Shown piece by piece: positions 1 through 9,595 of a stretch of 64,000 nucleotides of DNA; the first letter of the stretch is position 1; each line of letters starts with the position of its first letter. Location: positions 1,693,671 to 1,757,670 of the forward strand of contig CAJGBI010000001.1 in the NCBI GenBank assembly GCA_904424815.1, written 5' to 3'. Origin of the DNA: Puniceicoccaceae bacterium Marseille-Q1082 (GTDB lineage: Bacteria > Verrucomicrobiota > Verrucomicrobiia > Opitutales > Intestinicryptomonadaceae). The position numbers and the translations under genes are program-made. A model generated the notes under the pieces. It made no database searches, was not told the origin of the DNA, and was given only the letters and a program-made list of their open reading frames with translations.

Positions 1-994
1 TCATGTCTTCGCGCTCATACTCTATCTGTTTCTGGTCATTCCAGCCCGCCTGCCGGCGCTGGCGCTCGACATTTTCGGAGTACCTCGCCATATCCCTGAT
101 GTAGCGCTGGGTCTGGGCGTTGTTCCACGGCTTCTTTATGCGTTCGGGGTCTGTCCACGAAGTCGTGAGAATATATATTGTGTCCGCGCCCTGTTCGAGA
201 GCAGCCTGGTATATGCGGTATATATTGGAGGCGTACTGCGAATAATGGTTTGAATCCGGAGGCTGCGGAAGGAAGGGATATTTGAGTTTATAGTTGTTGC
301 CGCCGGGGCCGAGGCGGCTGAGGCTGGCGTTGAGCGGCTCGACAAAATCGCATGCCATCCTCTTGTTCGCAGAGGTCGCAGCCACAAGGGACGGCTGGAA
401 CATGTTTATGGACGTTCCGTATTCGGTGGAATACGCCATAAGGTTGAAGAGCACCGTCGGGGGCAGATTGTTTATGAGCTTTTTGATATCCTCGCGAATG
501 GCCTTGTAGGTGTCGAGACCGCCGCGCTCGTCGGTCATGAGATACTTGCCCGTGTCGATGCAGATCAAAACCTTTTCCGTCTTGGACTTGATGCCGCCTA
601 TGTCCACAGTGGTGGTCACGATGTTGAATTTGGAGGTCATGTCGATGTTGGAAATGGCGCTTATGCCGGCGCCCATGGACATCGTAGGCGGCAGGGTGAT
701 GTTGACCTGCGGAAGGTTGGTGTTCTGGGGATTGGTGATGCTGATGCGCCGCGTGAGCTTCTGGGTCTTCTTCTGCTGCTGCTGGACTCGCACGCGCGTC
801 TCCTTCCTGGCCTGGTCGACTTTTTCAATGGTGGGAGGGGCGTCAAACTTCTTTTCTTCGGTAATTATGGACTGCGTTACGATCACGCTGCCCATTGTGA
901 TAAGCAGAACCACCTGTATGATGGCAACGATGATAAATACCTGGTACAGGAGTCCGCGCTTTTCCTTTTTAGGCCTGAAATGATGGAGTTTCAT
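1..994 (-). CDS. Membrane-anchored protein with von Willebrand A-like domain (partial, 3' end outside window)
   Basis: Open from an ATG at 992-994 to the window edge (331 codons seen, no stop). Residues 1-13 are basic, 14-39 form one hydrophobic segment, and 50-85 form a Gln/Lys/Arg-rich linker. A Gly/Met-rich stretch (PPTMSMGAG) precedes a VWA-like fold beginning near residue 140 with KVLICIDTGKYLM. That resembles the first strand and MIDAS loop of VWA domains, but the DxSxS metal motif is degenerate. It is the last visible gene of a minus-strand operon behind two TPR proteins, 51 bases after the nearer one. A TPR/VWA pairing suggests a cell-envelope assembly role, perhaps Tol/Exb-like; this is inference, and the genes that would test it lie outside the window. 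Confidence 0.7.
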   Translation of the reverse strand, partial: MKLHHFRPKKEKRGLLYQVFIIVAIIQVVLLITMGSVIVTQSIITEEKKFDAPPTIEKVDQARKETRVRVQQQQKKTQKLTRRISITNPQNTNLPQVNITLPPTMSMGAGISAISNIDMTSKFNIVTTTVDIGGIKSKTEKVLICIDTGKYLMTDERGGLDTYKAIREDIKKLINNLPPTVLFNLMAYSTEYGTSINMFQPSLVAATSANKRMACDFVEPLNASLSRLGPGGNNYKLKYPFLPQPPDSNHYSQYASNIYRIYQAALEQGADTIYILTTSWTDPERIKKPWNNAQTQRYIRDMARYSENVERQRRQAGWNDQKQIEYEREDM

Positions 995-1045
995 AAAGCT
1001 TTGCTGTGTAAAATGTGCGTGGGAATATTCGAATGCGGACGGCTA

Positions 1046-2257
1046 TTATTCGCCGTCCTCTTCCTCGCCGCCGGAGGTTTCGGAATCTTTCTTTTTGATC
1101 ACGACAACCTCCTTTTTGCCGAGAGCCGTAAAGGGATTGTCGGGGTAGAGTGTCTCGAGCTGGGCGAAAATTTCGTTGGATGCGACAAAGTTCTTTATCT
1201 TCTTGTACGCCATTGCGGTTTTATAGAGGAGCTCCGGCATCCACGGGTCGGTCAGCGAGCCGAATACCACGCCTTCTGAATAGAGTTCAAGCGCGCCCTT
1301 GATATCGGGTTTCTTGCCTTTTTCCTTCAACATTCCGTTCACCATTTGCAGGAGGGAGAACTCGGGCACAGATCTGTCCATCTCGATATTCGCGAGAGTG
1401 CCGCGCGCGGAGAGCTCGTTGCCCATGGCCATGTCGCAAAACACCCCCCAAAGCGCCGCCTGGTTTTTGGCGGGATTGTCTTTGAGCGCGGAAAGCTTGG
1501 AATAGAACAGGACGCAGCGCTTGTAGTCGCCGGCACTCCTCATCTGGTCGAGAACTTCCATTATCTGCGACAGCGTCTCGGCAGAGGCGGAATTGAGCCT
1601 GATGCGCTCGACTATCTTCTCGGCCTCGTCGGTTTGGCGCTGGGCCGCCAGCGACCTCGCGATTCCCAAAGCCGCCCCGCGAATGGAGTCGGAAGCGTTC
1701 TGAATCGGCAGAAGTGCCACGTAAGCGGCGGCCTCTTTCAGCCTTCCCGCGTTGGCGAGGGAAGTCAGAAAAAATTCTATCATCGCATTGCCGTCCGGGA
1801 AAACCTCGTCGGACAATACGGCGAGCGGGGCGAGCGGGTATACAACAGGGCGCATATAGTCGACCGCTGCGTCCCAGTCGGACTCATTGGCGGCCTCGCG
1901 CGCGGCGTTGAGCAGCTTATTGTCGGCCTTTACGCGAAACCTGTACGCCTTCGTGTTCTTGGCGACGGAAAGCTCGCCGCCGGTGGCGTCGGAGAACACG
2001 AATTCCTTGCCCTCGGCGCTCTTGAGCGTCACGGGGTTTTCGCTGTTGTTTGTCTTGTCGACGAGCGAAAGGGTTGCCTTTTGCCCCGCATAATCCGCCG
2101 AATAGGAGCGGTCCGGTTTGTCTTTTGGAAGAACCGGAGCCGGAGCCGCCGCGGGAGCCGGAGCCGCCGCGGGAGCCGGAGCCGCCTGCTGCGCCGCGGC
2201 AATCGACGCCGCAAACGCGGCCGATACGACAATTGCGCTGATTTTCAAATGTTTCAT
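1046..2257 (-). CDS. Secreted tetratricopeptide-repeat protein
   Basis: 403 residues. A Sec-type signal peptide (basic MKHLK, then Ala-rich core, cleavage near residue 22) is followed by an Ala-Pro linker built from short repeats (AAAPAP units, residues 23-45; the DNA is a visible tandem repeat around 2135-2185). The body, residues 100-385, is alpha-helical with the A/Y/A/L spacing of TPR-like repeats. The C-terminus is a charged KKKDS...EEEDGE tail. The gene starts 22 bases after the stop of the larger TPR gene, so the two are probably co-transcribed. It is likely periplasmic and a protein-interaction scaffold. No enzymatic motif is visible. Confidence 0.75.
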   Translation of the reverse strand: MKHLKISAIVVSAAFAASIAAAQQAAPAPAAAPAPAAAPAPVLPKDKPDRSYSADYAGQKATLSLVDKTNNSENPVTLKSAEGKEFVFSDATGGELSVAKNTKAYRFRVKADNKLLNAAREAANESDWDAAVDYMRPVVYPLAPLAVLSDEVFPDGNAMIEFFLTSLANAGRLKEAAAYVALLPIQNASDSIRGAALGIARSLAAQRQTDEAEKIVERIRLNSASAETLSQIMEVLDQMRSAGDYKRCVLFYSKLSALKDNPAKNQAALWGVFCDMAMGNELSARGTLANIEMDRSVPEFSLLQMVNGMLKEKGKKPDIKGALELYSEGVVFGSLTDPWMPELLYKTAMAYKKIKNFVASNEIFAQLETLYPDNPFTALGKKEVVVIKKKDSETSGGEEEDGE

Positions 2258-2279
2258 GTCAATCCTTGAGGGAGATGGG

Positions 2280-5200
2280 TTATATGGTGAGCTCGAGCTG
2301 TTTTACTTCCTCGTAGTCCGGAGACTTTTTATTGCCTTCGTTGTCCGCAAACTCTTTGCAAATCGCCCTGCCCTCGTCGCGCTTGCCGGAGGCCGCGAGC
2401 ACCTTCGCCGCCTGTATGACGGCCTTGCCCGTCCAGTTCAGGCAATTGGCGTAGCCGAGGAAACAGCGCTCGTAATACATTATCGCCTTGTTTGCATCGT
2501 TGGCGTCGCGGGCGATATTGCCCAGCTTGAAAAGCGCCTCCGCGTAGGAATCGCCCCTCCAGCTCGGGGACTTGAGGATTTCCTCGTACTTTGCCTCGGC
2601 CTCCTTGCGCTTGCCGAGCGCCATGAAAGTGTCCGCCTTTTTGAGGGCAGCCTCCGCCGCGCGCGGATCCGACGGGAAGTCCGTCTCAATCTGCTCGTAG
2701 AGCGCAAGCACCTTGTCCCAGTTAGTCTGGCGGGTTTCGAGGGCGGCGGACGCGAAGAGCACGTCGATGAGGTACTCGTACTCGTCGCGCGCTACGGCCT
2801 CCGCAAAGGCCTTGCGAGCCTGGTCGGGACCGAACTTTTCGTTCTCCTTCCCTATCCACGCGAGCGTCCTTACGGAGGAATTTTTGATGTCGTCCTCGTC
2901 GAACATCTTCGCTATCTGGACGGGCTTGCCGACAAAATCGAGCCCCATCATAAGCCTGTTTGCGAGCGTCCGCCTCTTTCCGGCCTCGGCCTTTTTCAGC
3001 AGGTCGGAGAAAAATTCGTCGGCCTTTTGCGGATACTTCGCCAGCTGCCCCTTGTACCTTTCGAGCAGCGCCTTTATGTTGGACTTGTCGTTGTAGAGAT
3101 TCGGGCCGAAGGAGGTGTCGCGCTTGAATTTCTCGTATATGCGCTTGTCGATTTTGGGGTTTGCCACAAAATATCTGTACCTCTCGGCGGGAACTTCGAC
3201 CATATTATATAAGAGCTCCCTGTCGCTCATGAGCTTTTCTATGAACGCGACGGTGGCGTTGAGCATGTCGAAATTTTCCCTGTGCAGGCGGTCGTAGTCG
3301 AGAATCATCTTGTCCACGCCGTCGTCGCGGGGGTTGTCGCCGTATTTGTCTATGGCGGCGCGGTAGATCTCGAGAGCGTCCGCGGGCAGGCCGAGCTTTT
3401 CGAGCGCGAGAGCCTTCTGCGAATTTATCGTCGAGGGAATGCCGTTTTTGCTAAATTCGGAAAGGTATTTGTCCATAAGCTTCACGACCTCCTCGTACTG
3501 CGAGTCCGCCATCAGTAGCTTGGCGGCCTGCGTGTAGGCGTTGTCGATAATGCCCTGGTTTTTGGTAAACTTTTCCACGTTCATATAGTGCCCGATGGCC
3601 TCCTTCACCGCCATCGAATTTGCGTATATGTCGCCGAGGAAGAATTCGACCTCGCCGCGCAGGGAACTGTCGGGATAGGACTTAATAAAGCCTTCGAGAG
3701 CGTCGCGGGCTTTTGGGAATTCGCCTATGCCGAAGAGAGCCACGCCCTGCCTGTATCCGGCGTCCTCGGCATAGGGGCTGACGGGATAATTTTCGGTAAT
3801 CTGGCCGAAAGTCTTGCCGGCGTTCTGGAAGTCGCCGTCCGCCATGTAGCCCATGCCGAGCCAGTAGAGGAGGCCGTCGGATATGCTGGAATCCTCAAAG
3901 TCCTCGACATATTTGGAATAGGTCTTGATAAGCTCCTTGTAGTTCTCGGTTTCGAGCCACGTGCGGCCCATCAGGAAAACGAGGTCGTTGGAATAGGGGG
4001 ATTCATCCGGATATTCCTCGACAAATTTCTGGGCCACGGAGAAGAATTCGGGATAATTTTTCTTGCCGAGCCAATACTGGGCGATGCGCAGCTGGGCGTC
4101 GTTGTAGTACTGGCCGTCGGGGAAATCTTTGAGGTACTCCTGGCAAAGCTTGTACATCTCCTCGTTCTTGCCGATCTTGTACGCGCCGATTATGGCGGCG
4201 TAGAAAAAGTCCTCGCGCGCGGGGTGGTCTTTGAATTTGGGGTCGAGCAGCTGCATGTACGACCAGAAGCTCTCGTAGTCGCGGTTGGTGAGCATGTAGT
4301 TGCGGGAGGCGCGGAGCATGAGGTCGGCGGTGTAGTCGTTTACATCGTCGTTTATCTTTCCTATGGCGAACTCTATCGACTTCAGCTTGTTGTCGAGCTC
4401 GGCTATCTGCGGGTTGGTGGGGTTGATGCGCTTCAAAAGCTCGACGCGCTTCTTCGTCTTGTCCACATAGGACGTGAGATTTTTGAGGATTTTGTCGCGG
4501 CCGAACACCATGGAGTAGAGCGCCGAAGCCTCGCTGTACCGCTTCTGCTCCACGAGCTTGTCGCCCGCCTGCAAGAGCGCCATGTTGAGCCCCAAGTCGC
4601 TGCGGGAAACCGTGTCTATCGACATGTATTTTAGATACTGCTTGAGGTCGTCGAACTTTTTGAGGTTGGTGGCCGCCTGTATGAGCGCCGAGGCGGCGGA
4701 AACCTTGTCCTCGGGGTCTTTCGCGCCTTCAAGCTTTAGCTTAAACCACTTTTCGCCCTCTTTCCACTTGCTCGCTGAAAAGAGCGTATCGGCTATCTTC
4801 TTGACAATCTCATACCGCTTGGCGTTGCTGAGGCCGTTGGAATACGGGGGCTTCAAAAGGCGCTCGCGGCAGGTCGCCGCCTTTACGAGATCGCCGAGTG
4901 CGATATAGCAGTTGGCCTCAACGTCTATGGCGGTATTTGCCATCTTCCCGCCAGGGAACTCCTTTATCACCCGATCGAAATACTCCAGCGCCTTTTTAAG
5001 CAGCTTGTTGTCCTTCGTGGCGTCGTACTCCTGGACATAGCTGTACGCCATAAAGAAGTAAAGGTCTTCGAGCTGCTTTTTCAGGTTGGCGTCGTCGGAG
5101 TCGGAAATGCGGGTAATGAGCTCGGTCATATACGGGCGCGCCTCGAGATACCGCTTGTCGTTGACGAGCGCCATGGCCTGATCTTTCAGTTCGGTCGTGC

Positions 5201-5303
5201 CGAGCTGCTTCACCTCGGCGTCCTGCGCAGAGGCGGAAGCCGCGAATATCGATGCCGCGCAGAGCGCCAACGCCGTTTTTATAAGTCGGGTTTTAAACGT
5301 CAT
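2280..5303 (-). CDS. Large secreted tetratricopeptide-repeat protein
   Basis: 1007 residues from the ATG at 5301-5303. An in-frame TTG eight codons upstream is less likely, because the ATG immediately precedes a good signal peptide (MTFKTRLIK, hydrophobic core, SASAQ cleavage site). Almost the whole mature protein is TPR/YbgF-BamD-like repeats with recurrent tripartite spacing, for example the FxxxxxxYPxSPYxxxA type seen repeatedly between residues 400 and 560 and again near 880-940. Such proteins organise envelope complexes or outer-membrane machines. First gene of the operon with the 403-residue TPR protein and the VWA-like protein. Specific partner unknown. Confidence 0.8.
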   Translation of the reverse strand: MTFKTRLIKTALALCAASIFAASASAQDAEVKQLGTTELKDQAMALVNDKRYLEARPYMTELITRISDSDDANLKKQLEDLYFFMAYSYVQEYDATKDNKLLKKALEYFDRVIKEFPGGKMANTAIDVEANCYIALGDLVKAATCRERLLKPPYSNGLSNAKRYEIVKKIADTLFSASKWKEGEKWFKLKLEGAKDPEDKVSAASALIQAATNLKKFDDLKQYLKYMSIDTVSRSDLGLNMALLQAGDKLVEQKRYSEASALYSMVFGRDKILKNLTSYVDKTKKRVELLKRINPTNPQIAELDNKLKSIEFAIGKINDDVNDYTADLMLRASRNYMLTNRDYESFWSYMQLLDPKFKDHPAREDFFYAAIIGAYKIGKNEEMYKLCQEYLKDFPDGQYYNDAQLRIAQYWLGKKNYPEFFSVAQKFVEEYPDESPYSNDLVFLMGRTWLETENYKELIKTYSKYVEDFEDSSISDGLLYWLGMGYMADGDFQNAGKTFGQITENYPVSPYAEDAGYRQGVALFGIGEFPKARDALEGFIKSYPDSSLRGEVEFFLGDIYANSMAVKEAIGHYMNVEKFTKNQGIIDNAYTQAAKLLMADSQYEEVVKLMDKYLSEFSKNGIPSTINSQKALALEKLGLPADALEIYRAAIDKYGDNPRDDGVDKMILDYDRLHRENFDMLNATVAFIEKLMSDRELLYNMVEVPAERYRYFVANPKIDKRIYEKFKRDTSFGPNLYNDKSNIKALLERYKGQLAKYPQKADEFFSDLLKKAEAGKRRTLANRLMMGLDFVGKPVQIAKMFDEDDIKNSSVRTLAWIGKENEKFGPDQARKAFAEAVARDEYEYLIDVLFASAALETRQTNWDKVLALYEQIETDFPSDPRAAEAALKKADTFMALGKRKEAEAKYEEILKSPSWRGDSYAEALFKLGNIARDANDANKAIMYYERCFLGYANCLNWTGKAVIQAAKVLAASGKRDEGRAICKEFADNEGNKKSPDYEEVKQLELTI

Positions 5304-5562
5304 CTTATGAAAATAAGGGGATTGCAAAACTCTCCCGAAAAGCGGAGCTTTCGGAACGTTTTGATTGGGATATTCTTCTTGTTGATGTGCAAATCAAATA
5401 AAAAACCCGCCGCATTTTCCAGCTTTTTTTTAAGTTTTTCAAAAAATCGGGGCAAAAAATGGTTGAAGAAAGAGGCGGCAAGTATAAAGTGCCGTAGTTT
5501 TAATGGGGGCTATTGCCCGCGCCGCGGGAGGCCCCAGCGATAAAAACAAACTTAATCCATAT

Positions 5563-7404
5563 ATGAAAATAAAGACAAAGACGCAGAAAAAAACCGTTCA
5601 ACCCGCCTGTATGAAGGGCGCGGACGTCGTCGTCCGGTGCCTCGAAAACGAGGGGGTTGACACCGTCTTTGCCTATCCCGGCGGCTCGTCCATAGATCTG
5701 CACAACGCCTTCACCCGCTCAAAAAAAATCCGCGTGATTCTCCCCAGGCACGAACAGGGCGGCGGCTTCATGGCGCACGGGTACGCCCGTTCGACAGGCA
5801 AAGTCGGCGTCTGCATGGTCACCAGCGGCCCGGGAGCGATGAACCTGCTTACCACAATTTCCGACGCCTTCATGGACAGCGTCCCGATGGTGGCGATAAC
5901 CGGCCAGGTATTCCAGTCGCTCATCGGCAAGAGCGCCTTTCAGGAGACCGACGTATTCGGCATGACCCTGCCGATAGTCAAGCACAGCTATTTAGTCCTC
6001 AACGCCGAAGACCTGCCCAGAATAATAAAGGAAGCCTTTATAATAGCCAAGGGCGGCAGGCCGGGACCCGTTGTGATAGACATCCCCAAGGATGTCCAGC
6101 AAAAGGTGTTCTCTCCCGATTTTGAAGCCGAGCCCGACCTCCCCGGAATCCGCCCGCCCGCCCAAGCCTCCGACGCCGACATCGCAAAAATAATGTCGAT
6201 GATAAGGGCGGCCAAGAGGCCTGTAATATACGCCGGCGGCGGGATAATATCCTCCGGCGCTTCCAAAAAGCTCGACGAATTTTCAAAAATCCTCAACATA
6301 CCCGTGGCGACAACCCTCATGGGCCTCGGCTGCGTAGATCCGATGGAGCCCAAAAACCTCTACTGGTTCGGAATGCACGGCACGTACGCGGGCAACATGG
6401 CGGTGTTTGAATCGGATTTGCTCATAGCCCTCGGCACGCGCTTTGACGACAGAATCACGGGGGCTGTGTCGAAATTCGCGCCCGAGGCGAAAATCATACA
6501 CCTGGACATCGACCTCTCCGAGCACAACAAAAACGTCAAGGTGGATTTCAGCGTGTGCGCCGAAGTCGGAGGAGCGCTTTCAAAGCTGCTCGCCGCCGCC
6601 AAAAGCGAGGCAAAAAAGCCCGACTTCTCCAAGTGGATCGCCCGCATAGGGGAGCTGAAAAAGCTCCATCCTTACCCGTTTGCGCGAAGGGAGCGCAAAA
6701 ACATCACCGCCCAGGACGCAATCGCCGAGCTCTACAAAATTTCCAGGGGCGAAATTCTCGTGACCACCGGAGTCGGCCAGCACCAGATGTGGACGCCGCA
6801 AAACTTCATATTCTCCAAGCCGCGCCAGTTCATAAGCTCTCTCGGCGCGGGGACTATGGGCTTCGGGCTGCCCGCGGCAATCGGCGTGAAAGTCGCAAAC
6901 CCGAAAGCGAGCGTCGTGAACATCGAGGGCGACGGCTCATTCCAGATGAACATTCAGGAGATGGCGACCGCCGTCGCCGAAAAAGTCCCCGTAAAGACCA
7001 TGCTGCTCAACAACCAGTTCCTCGGCATGGTCATGCAGTGGGAAGACATGCTCTACGGCGGCACGCGCGGAAACACGGTTTTGTCGCTCGACCCCGAAAA
7101 CATGGGCGGGCCCGAAAACCTCGACGCCATATATCCCGACTACTGCAAAATAGCAGACGGGTACTCGTGGGAGAGCGCGAGGGTATGGAAAAAGTCCGAC
7201 CTTCCCGCGGCAATAGAAAAAATGCTGAAATCCGAAAAGCCCTATCTGCTGGAAGTCGTCGTTGAGCACGACGAACACGTGCTGCCTTTCATTCCGCCGG
7301 GCAAGTCCACCGAGGAAATCATCGTCGAGTGCTCGAACTGCCCAAATGTTCCAACCTGCGAAATAGCAAAAAAACAAATATGCCCGAAACAAAAGAAACG
7401 GTAA
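5563..7404 (+). CDS. ilvB: Acetolactate synthase, large (catalytic) subunit
   Basis: 613 residues. Condenses two pyruvates (or pyruvate and 2-oxobutyrate) in branched-chain amino-acid synthesis, using TPP, Mg and FAD. Seen: N-terminal TPP-binding domain with the activating Glu in PRHEQG (E64), the GPGAMNLLT segment, a central FAD-type domain, and the C-terminal TPP motif GDG (456-458) to NN (483-484). The ATG at 5563 fits the family; an ATG 60 bases upstream would add an unlikely extension. No ilvN follows. The C-terminal tail is odd: it carries four cysteines (C590, C593, C599, C607; CX2CX5CX7C) and a Lys-rich end, which ordinary IlvB lacks. The last 25 bases overlap the cyclophilin gene. 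Confidence 0.93.
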   Translation: MKIKTKTQKKTVQPACMKGADVVVRCLENEGVDTVFAYPGGSSIDLHNAFTRSKKIRVILPRHEQGGGFMAHGYARSTGKVGVCMVTSGPGAMNLLTTISDAFMDSVPMVAITGQVFQSLIGKSAFQETDVFGMTLPIVKHSYLVLNAEDLPRIIKEAFIIAKGGRPGPVVIDIPKDVQQKVFSPDFEAEPDLPGIRPPAQASDADIAKIMSMIRAAKRPVIYAGGGIISSGASKKLDEFSKILNIPVATTLMGLGCVDPMEPKNLYWFGMHGTYAGNMAVFESDLLIALGTRFDDRITGAVSKFAPEAKIIHLDIDLSEHNKNVKVDFSVCAEVGGALSKLLAAAKSEAKKPDFSKWIARIGELKKLHPYPFARRERKNITAQDAIAELYKISRGEILVTTGVGQHQMWTPQNFIFSKPRQFISSLGAGTMGFGLPAAIGVKVANPKASVVNIEGDGSFQMNIQEMATAVAEKVPVKTMLLNNQFLGMVMQWEDMLYGGTRGNTVLSLDPENMGGPENLDAIYPDYCKIADGYSWESARVWKKSDLPAAIEKMLKSEKPYLLEVVVEHDEHVLPFIPPGKSTEEIIVECSNCPNVPTCEIAKKQICPKQKKR

Positions 7405-7859
7405 TCCTGCACACAAACCGCGGGGACATCAAAATAAGGCTCTTCCCGAAAATAGCTCCCAAAGCCTGCGAGAACTTTGTGAAGCTCGCAGAAAAGGGGT
7501 ATTATGACGGCGTGACATTCCACCGCGTGATAAAGGGTTTCATGATACAGGGCGGCGACCCGACGGGCACCGGCTGCGGCGGGCAATCCGCATGGGGACG
7601 GCCCTTTGAGGACGAATGCGACCCGAACGTCGCATTCGACCGCCCCGGGATCCTCGCAATGGCAAACGCCGGCCCCGGAACCAACGGCAGCCAGTTCTTC
7701 ATAACGACTGTTCCGACCCCGTGGCTGCACATGCACCACACGATTTTCGGAGAAGTCGCAGAGGGCATGAACGCCGTTGAAAAAATCGAAAATTCCCCCA
7801 CGGGGCGCATGGACAAGCCCGTGGAAGACCAGAAGATAAATTCGGTCACGGTCGAATAG
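7380..7859 (+). CDS. Peptidyl-prolyl cis-trans isomerase, cyclophilin type
   Basis: 159 residues, cytosolic (no signal peptide). Catalyses proline cis-trans isomerisation. The cyclophilin core is clear: [15 protein letters not shown] with the catalytic Arg at R49 and the F/Q pair at F53 and Q57, then [16 protein letters not shown] and [10 protein letters not shown]. The ATG at 7380 lies inside the end of ilvB; the next upstream in-frame starts would only add unrelated residues. Translational coupling to ilvB is likely because the two overlap by 25 bases. Length is typical for a small bacterial cyclophilin (PpiA/PpiB type). Confidence 0.93.
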   Translation: MPETKETVILHTNRGDIKIRLFPKIAPKACENFVKLAEKGYYDGVTFHRVIKGFMIQGGDPTGTGCGGQSAWGRPFEDECDPNVAFDRPGILAMANAGPGTNGSQFFITTVPTPWLHMHHTIFGEVAEGMNAVEKIENSPTGRMDKPVEDQKINSVTVE

Positions 7860-7962
7860 CCGGCATAGGCGCCCGGGAGCAAGCGTTCGGGCCGTTTCGC
7901 GCGGAGGGGCGATTTTGCCCCAAAAATTTGTTGCACAGCCCCGCCGCGCAAAATTATATTCG

Positions 7963-9168
7963 ATGGAGATGACGGACAATTTGCAGGCATCGGAATACTC
8001 GTCGGCCCGCGGTGCGAAAGTGCGCGCGCTGCTCGTCGACGACCAGAAAATCATCGCCGAAGCGGTCAAGCGGATGTTCGCCGGCCAGCCCGACATATCG
8101 CTGTTTTACTGCCCTGACCCCGCCGGCGCCATAGACGCCGCAAAAAAATGCCGCCCAACCGTCATACTCCAGGACCTCGTAATGCCCGAGGTCGACGGGC
8201 TGACCCTCGTAAAATTTTTCCGCGCCTGCCCCGAAACGCGCGATATTCCCCTCGTAGTCCTGTCCTCCAAAGAAGAGCCCGACGTAAAATACCGCGCATT
8301 CGAAAACGGTGCGAACGACTATATGGTGAAATTCCCCGACAAGCTCGAGGTTCTCGCGCGCGTGCGCTACCATTCGAGGGCGTACACGACGCTCCGCGAG
8401 CTCAACGACGCCATGGCGCGCCTCCAACAGAGCCAAAACGCCCTCAAAAAGGAGCTCGACGAGGCGGAAAACTACGTCACGAGCCTCCTGCCGGAAAAAA
8501 TCGACGATCCCGCCCTGTCGTCGGACTGGGTTTTCAAGAGCTCTACGGAGCTGGGCGGAGACTGTTTCGGGTACGGGTGGCTCGACGAAAACCGCTTTGC
8601 CGTCTATCTGCTCGACGTGTGCGGGCACGGCGTGGGCGCCGCCCTGCTCTCGGTGTCGGCAATGAACGCGCTGAGATCCCGGACTCTGTCGGGGGTCGAT
8701 TTCGGCGAGCCCGACCGGGTGCTGTGCGCGCTCAACAGCGCATTCGACATGGACTCGCAAAACGGAATGTTCTTCACCCTATGGTACGGCGTCTACGACA
8801 AATCTTCGCGCGAGCTCTCCTACGCCTCCGGCGGGCACCCGCCCGCGATTCTCGTGTCCGCCGACGGAACCTCCCGGCGCCTCACCACAAACGGCTTTAT
8901 AATAGGGGGCATGAGCCCGATGTCCTTCAAGAAGGCGTCCGTGCAAATCGCGCCGGGCTCAAAGCTCTACGTTTTCAGCGACGGCGTGTACGAAGTCGAA
9001 AAGCCCGACGGCCATACGATGTCGCTCGACGAGTTCGCCGCCGAGCTGCCCGCGCCGCCGCTGCCGGGGCTCTCAAAAGTGGAGAGCATGATGCGCTTCT
9101 CCAAAGACGCCCAGGGGCGGGAATCTTTTGAGGACGACTTCTCGCTCTGCGAAATAATTTTCAAGTGA
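7963..9168 (+). CDS. Response regulator with SpoIIE-type PP2C phosphatase output (RsbU/RssB-like)
   Basis: 401 residues. Receiver domain at about 18-145, with acidic pair D26-D27, phospho-acceptor D71 (LQDLVMP), conserved S/T-K (S102, K103) and the alpha4 switch region. A coiled coil follows (about 150-180, LNDAMARLQQSQNALKKELD), then a SpoIIE/PP2C domain. Metal ligands are in GGDCFGYGW, LLDVCGHGVGAALLS and the terminal DDFSLCEI. The protein should dephosphorylate an anti-sigma antagonist when the receiver is phosphorylated. The ATG at 7963 was chosen over a TTG 48 bases upstream; an ATG at 7969 is also possible. The adjacent anti-sigma kinase supports a partner-switching module. Confidence 0.88.
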   Translation: MEMTDNLQASEYSSARGAKVRALLVDDQKIIAEAVKRMFAGQPDISLFYCPDPAGAIDAAKKCRPTVILQDLVMPEVDGLTLVKFFRACPETRDIPLVVLSSKEEPDVKYRAFENGANDYMVKFPDKLEVLARVRYHSRAYTTLRELNDAMARLQQSQNALKKELDEAENYVTSLLPEKIDDPALSSDWVFKSSTELGGDCFGYGWLDENRFAVYLLDVCGHGVGAALLSVSAMNALRSRTLSGVDFGEPDRVLCALNSAFDMDSQNGMFFTLWYGVYDKSSRELSYASGGHPPAILVSADGTSRRLTTNGFIIGGMSPMSFKKASVQIAPGSKLYVFSDGVYEVEKPDGHTMSLDEFAAELPAPPLPGLSKVESMMRFSKDAQGRESFEDDFSLCEIIFK

Positions 9169-9169
9169 C

Positions 9170-9595
9170 ATGCGCAAAGCCTATCCCGCAACGCTCGAAT
9201 CCCTCGAACAAATCGCGCTCGACGCCGACGCCTTCTGCGCGGAGTCCGGCGCGGATTCGGCCGCCGCGTTCGCGCTTAACCTGTGCCTGGAGGAAGTGTT
9301 CGCCAACTGCGCGTCCTACGGATGCGGGCTCGACCCGAAACAGAAAATCGAAATATCCCTCTCGGCGCGCGGGGGCGAAATTTTCGCCGAAGTCTCGGAC
9401 TCGGCCCGCGCGTTCGACCCGCTCACGCAGGCGCCTTCGCCCGACCTCTCCGCCGACGCCGATTCGCGCTCCGTGGGAGGATTGGGGGTTTTCCTCGTAA
9501 AAAAATACATGGACGAAGTTTCGTACAGGCGCGAGGGCGGCAAAAACGTGCTTTCCATGCGCCGCAAACTCGCGGGGGGCGGAGGGGAGAAATGA
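9170..9595 (+). CDS. Anti-sigma-type serine kinase (RsbW-like HATPase)
   Basis: 141 residues, a single GHKL ATPase domain. The N box is visible as LCLEEVFANCASYG (E41-E42, N46) and the G box as RSVGGLGVFLVKKYMDEV, with the final strand NVLSMRRKL. Size and architecture match RsbW/SpoIIAB-type kinases, which bind a sigma factor and phosphorylate an antagonist. The start lies one base after the SpoIIE-type gene stop, and its own stop overlaps the oppD start (ATGA). No antagonist (STAS) or sigma-factor gene lies next to it, so its partners must be elsewhere. Confidence 0.82.
   Translation: MRKAYPATLESLEQIALDADAFCAESGADSAAAFALNLCLEEVFANCASYGCGLDPKQKIEISLSARGGEIFAEVSDSARAFDPLTQAPSPDLSADADSRSVGGLGVFLVKKYMDEVSYRREGGKNVLSMRRKLAGGGGEK

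Noticed and set aside
3588-4634. 348-residue plus-strand frame opposite the large TPR gene
   Set aside because: Shadow of the TPR coding sequence; rich in Gly, Val and Glu with no start-site or family support.
7405-7859. A regulatory subunit (ilvN) directly after ilvB
   Set aside because: The following gene is clearly a cyclophilin; no ACT-domain frame is visible.
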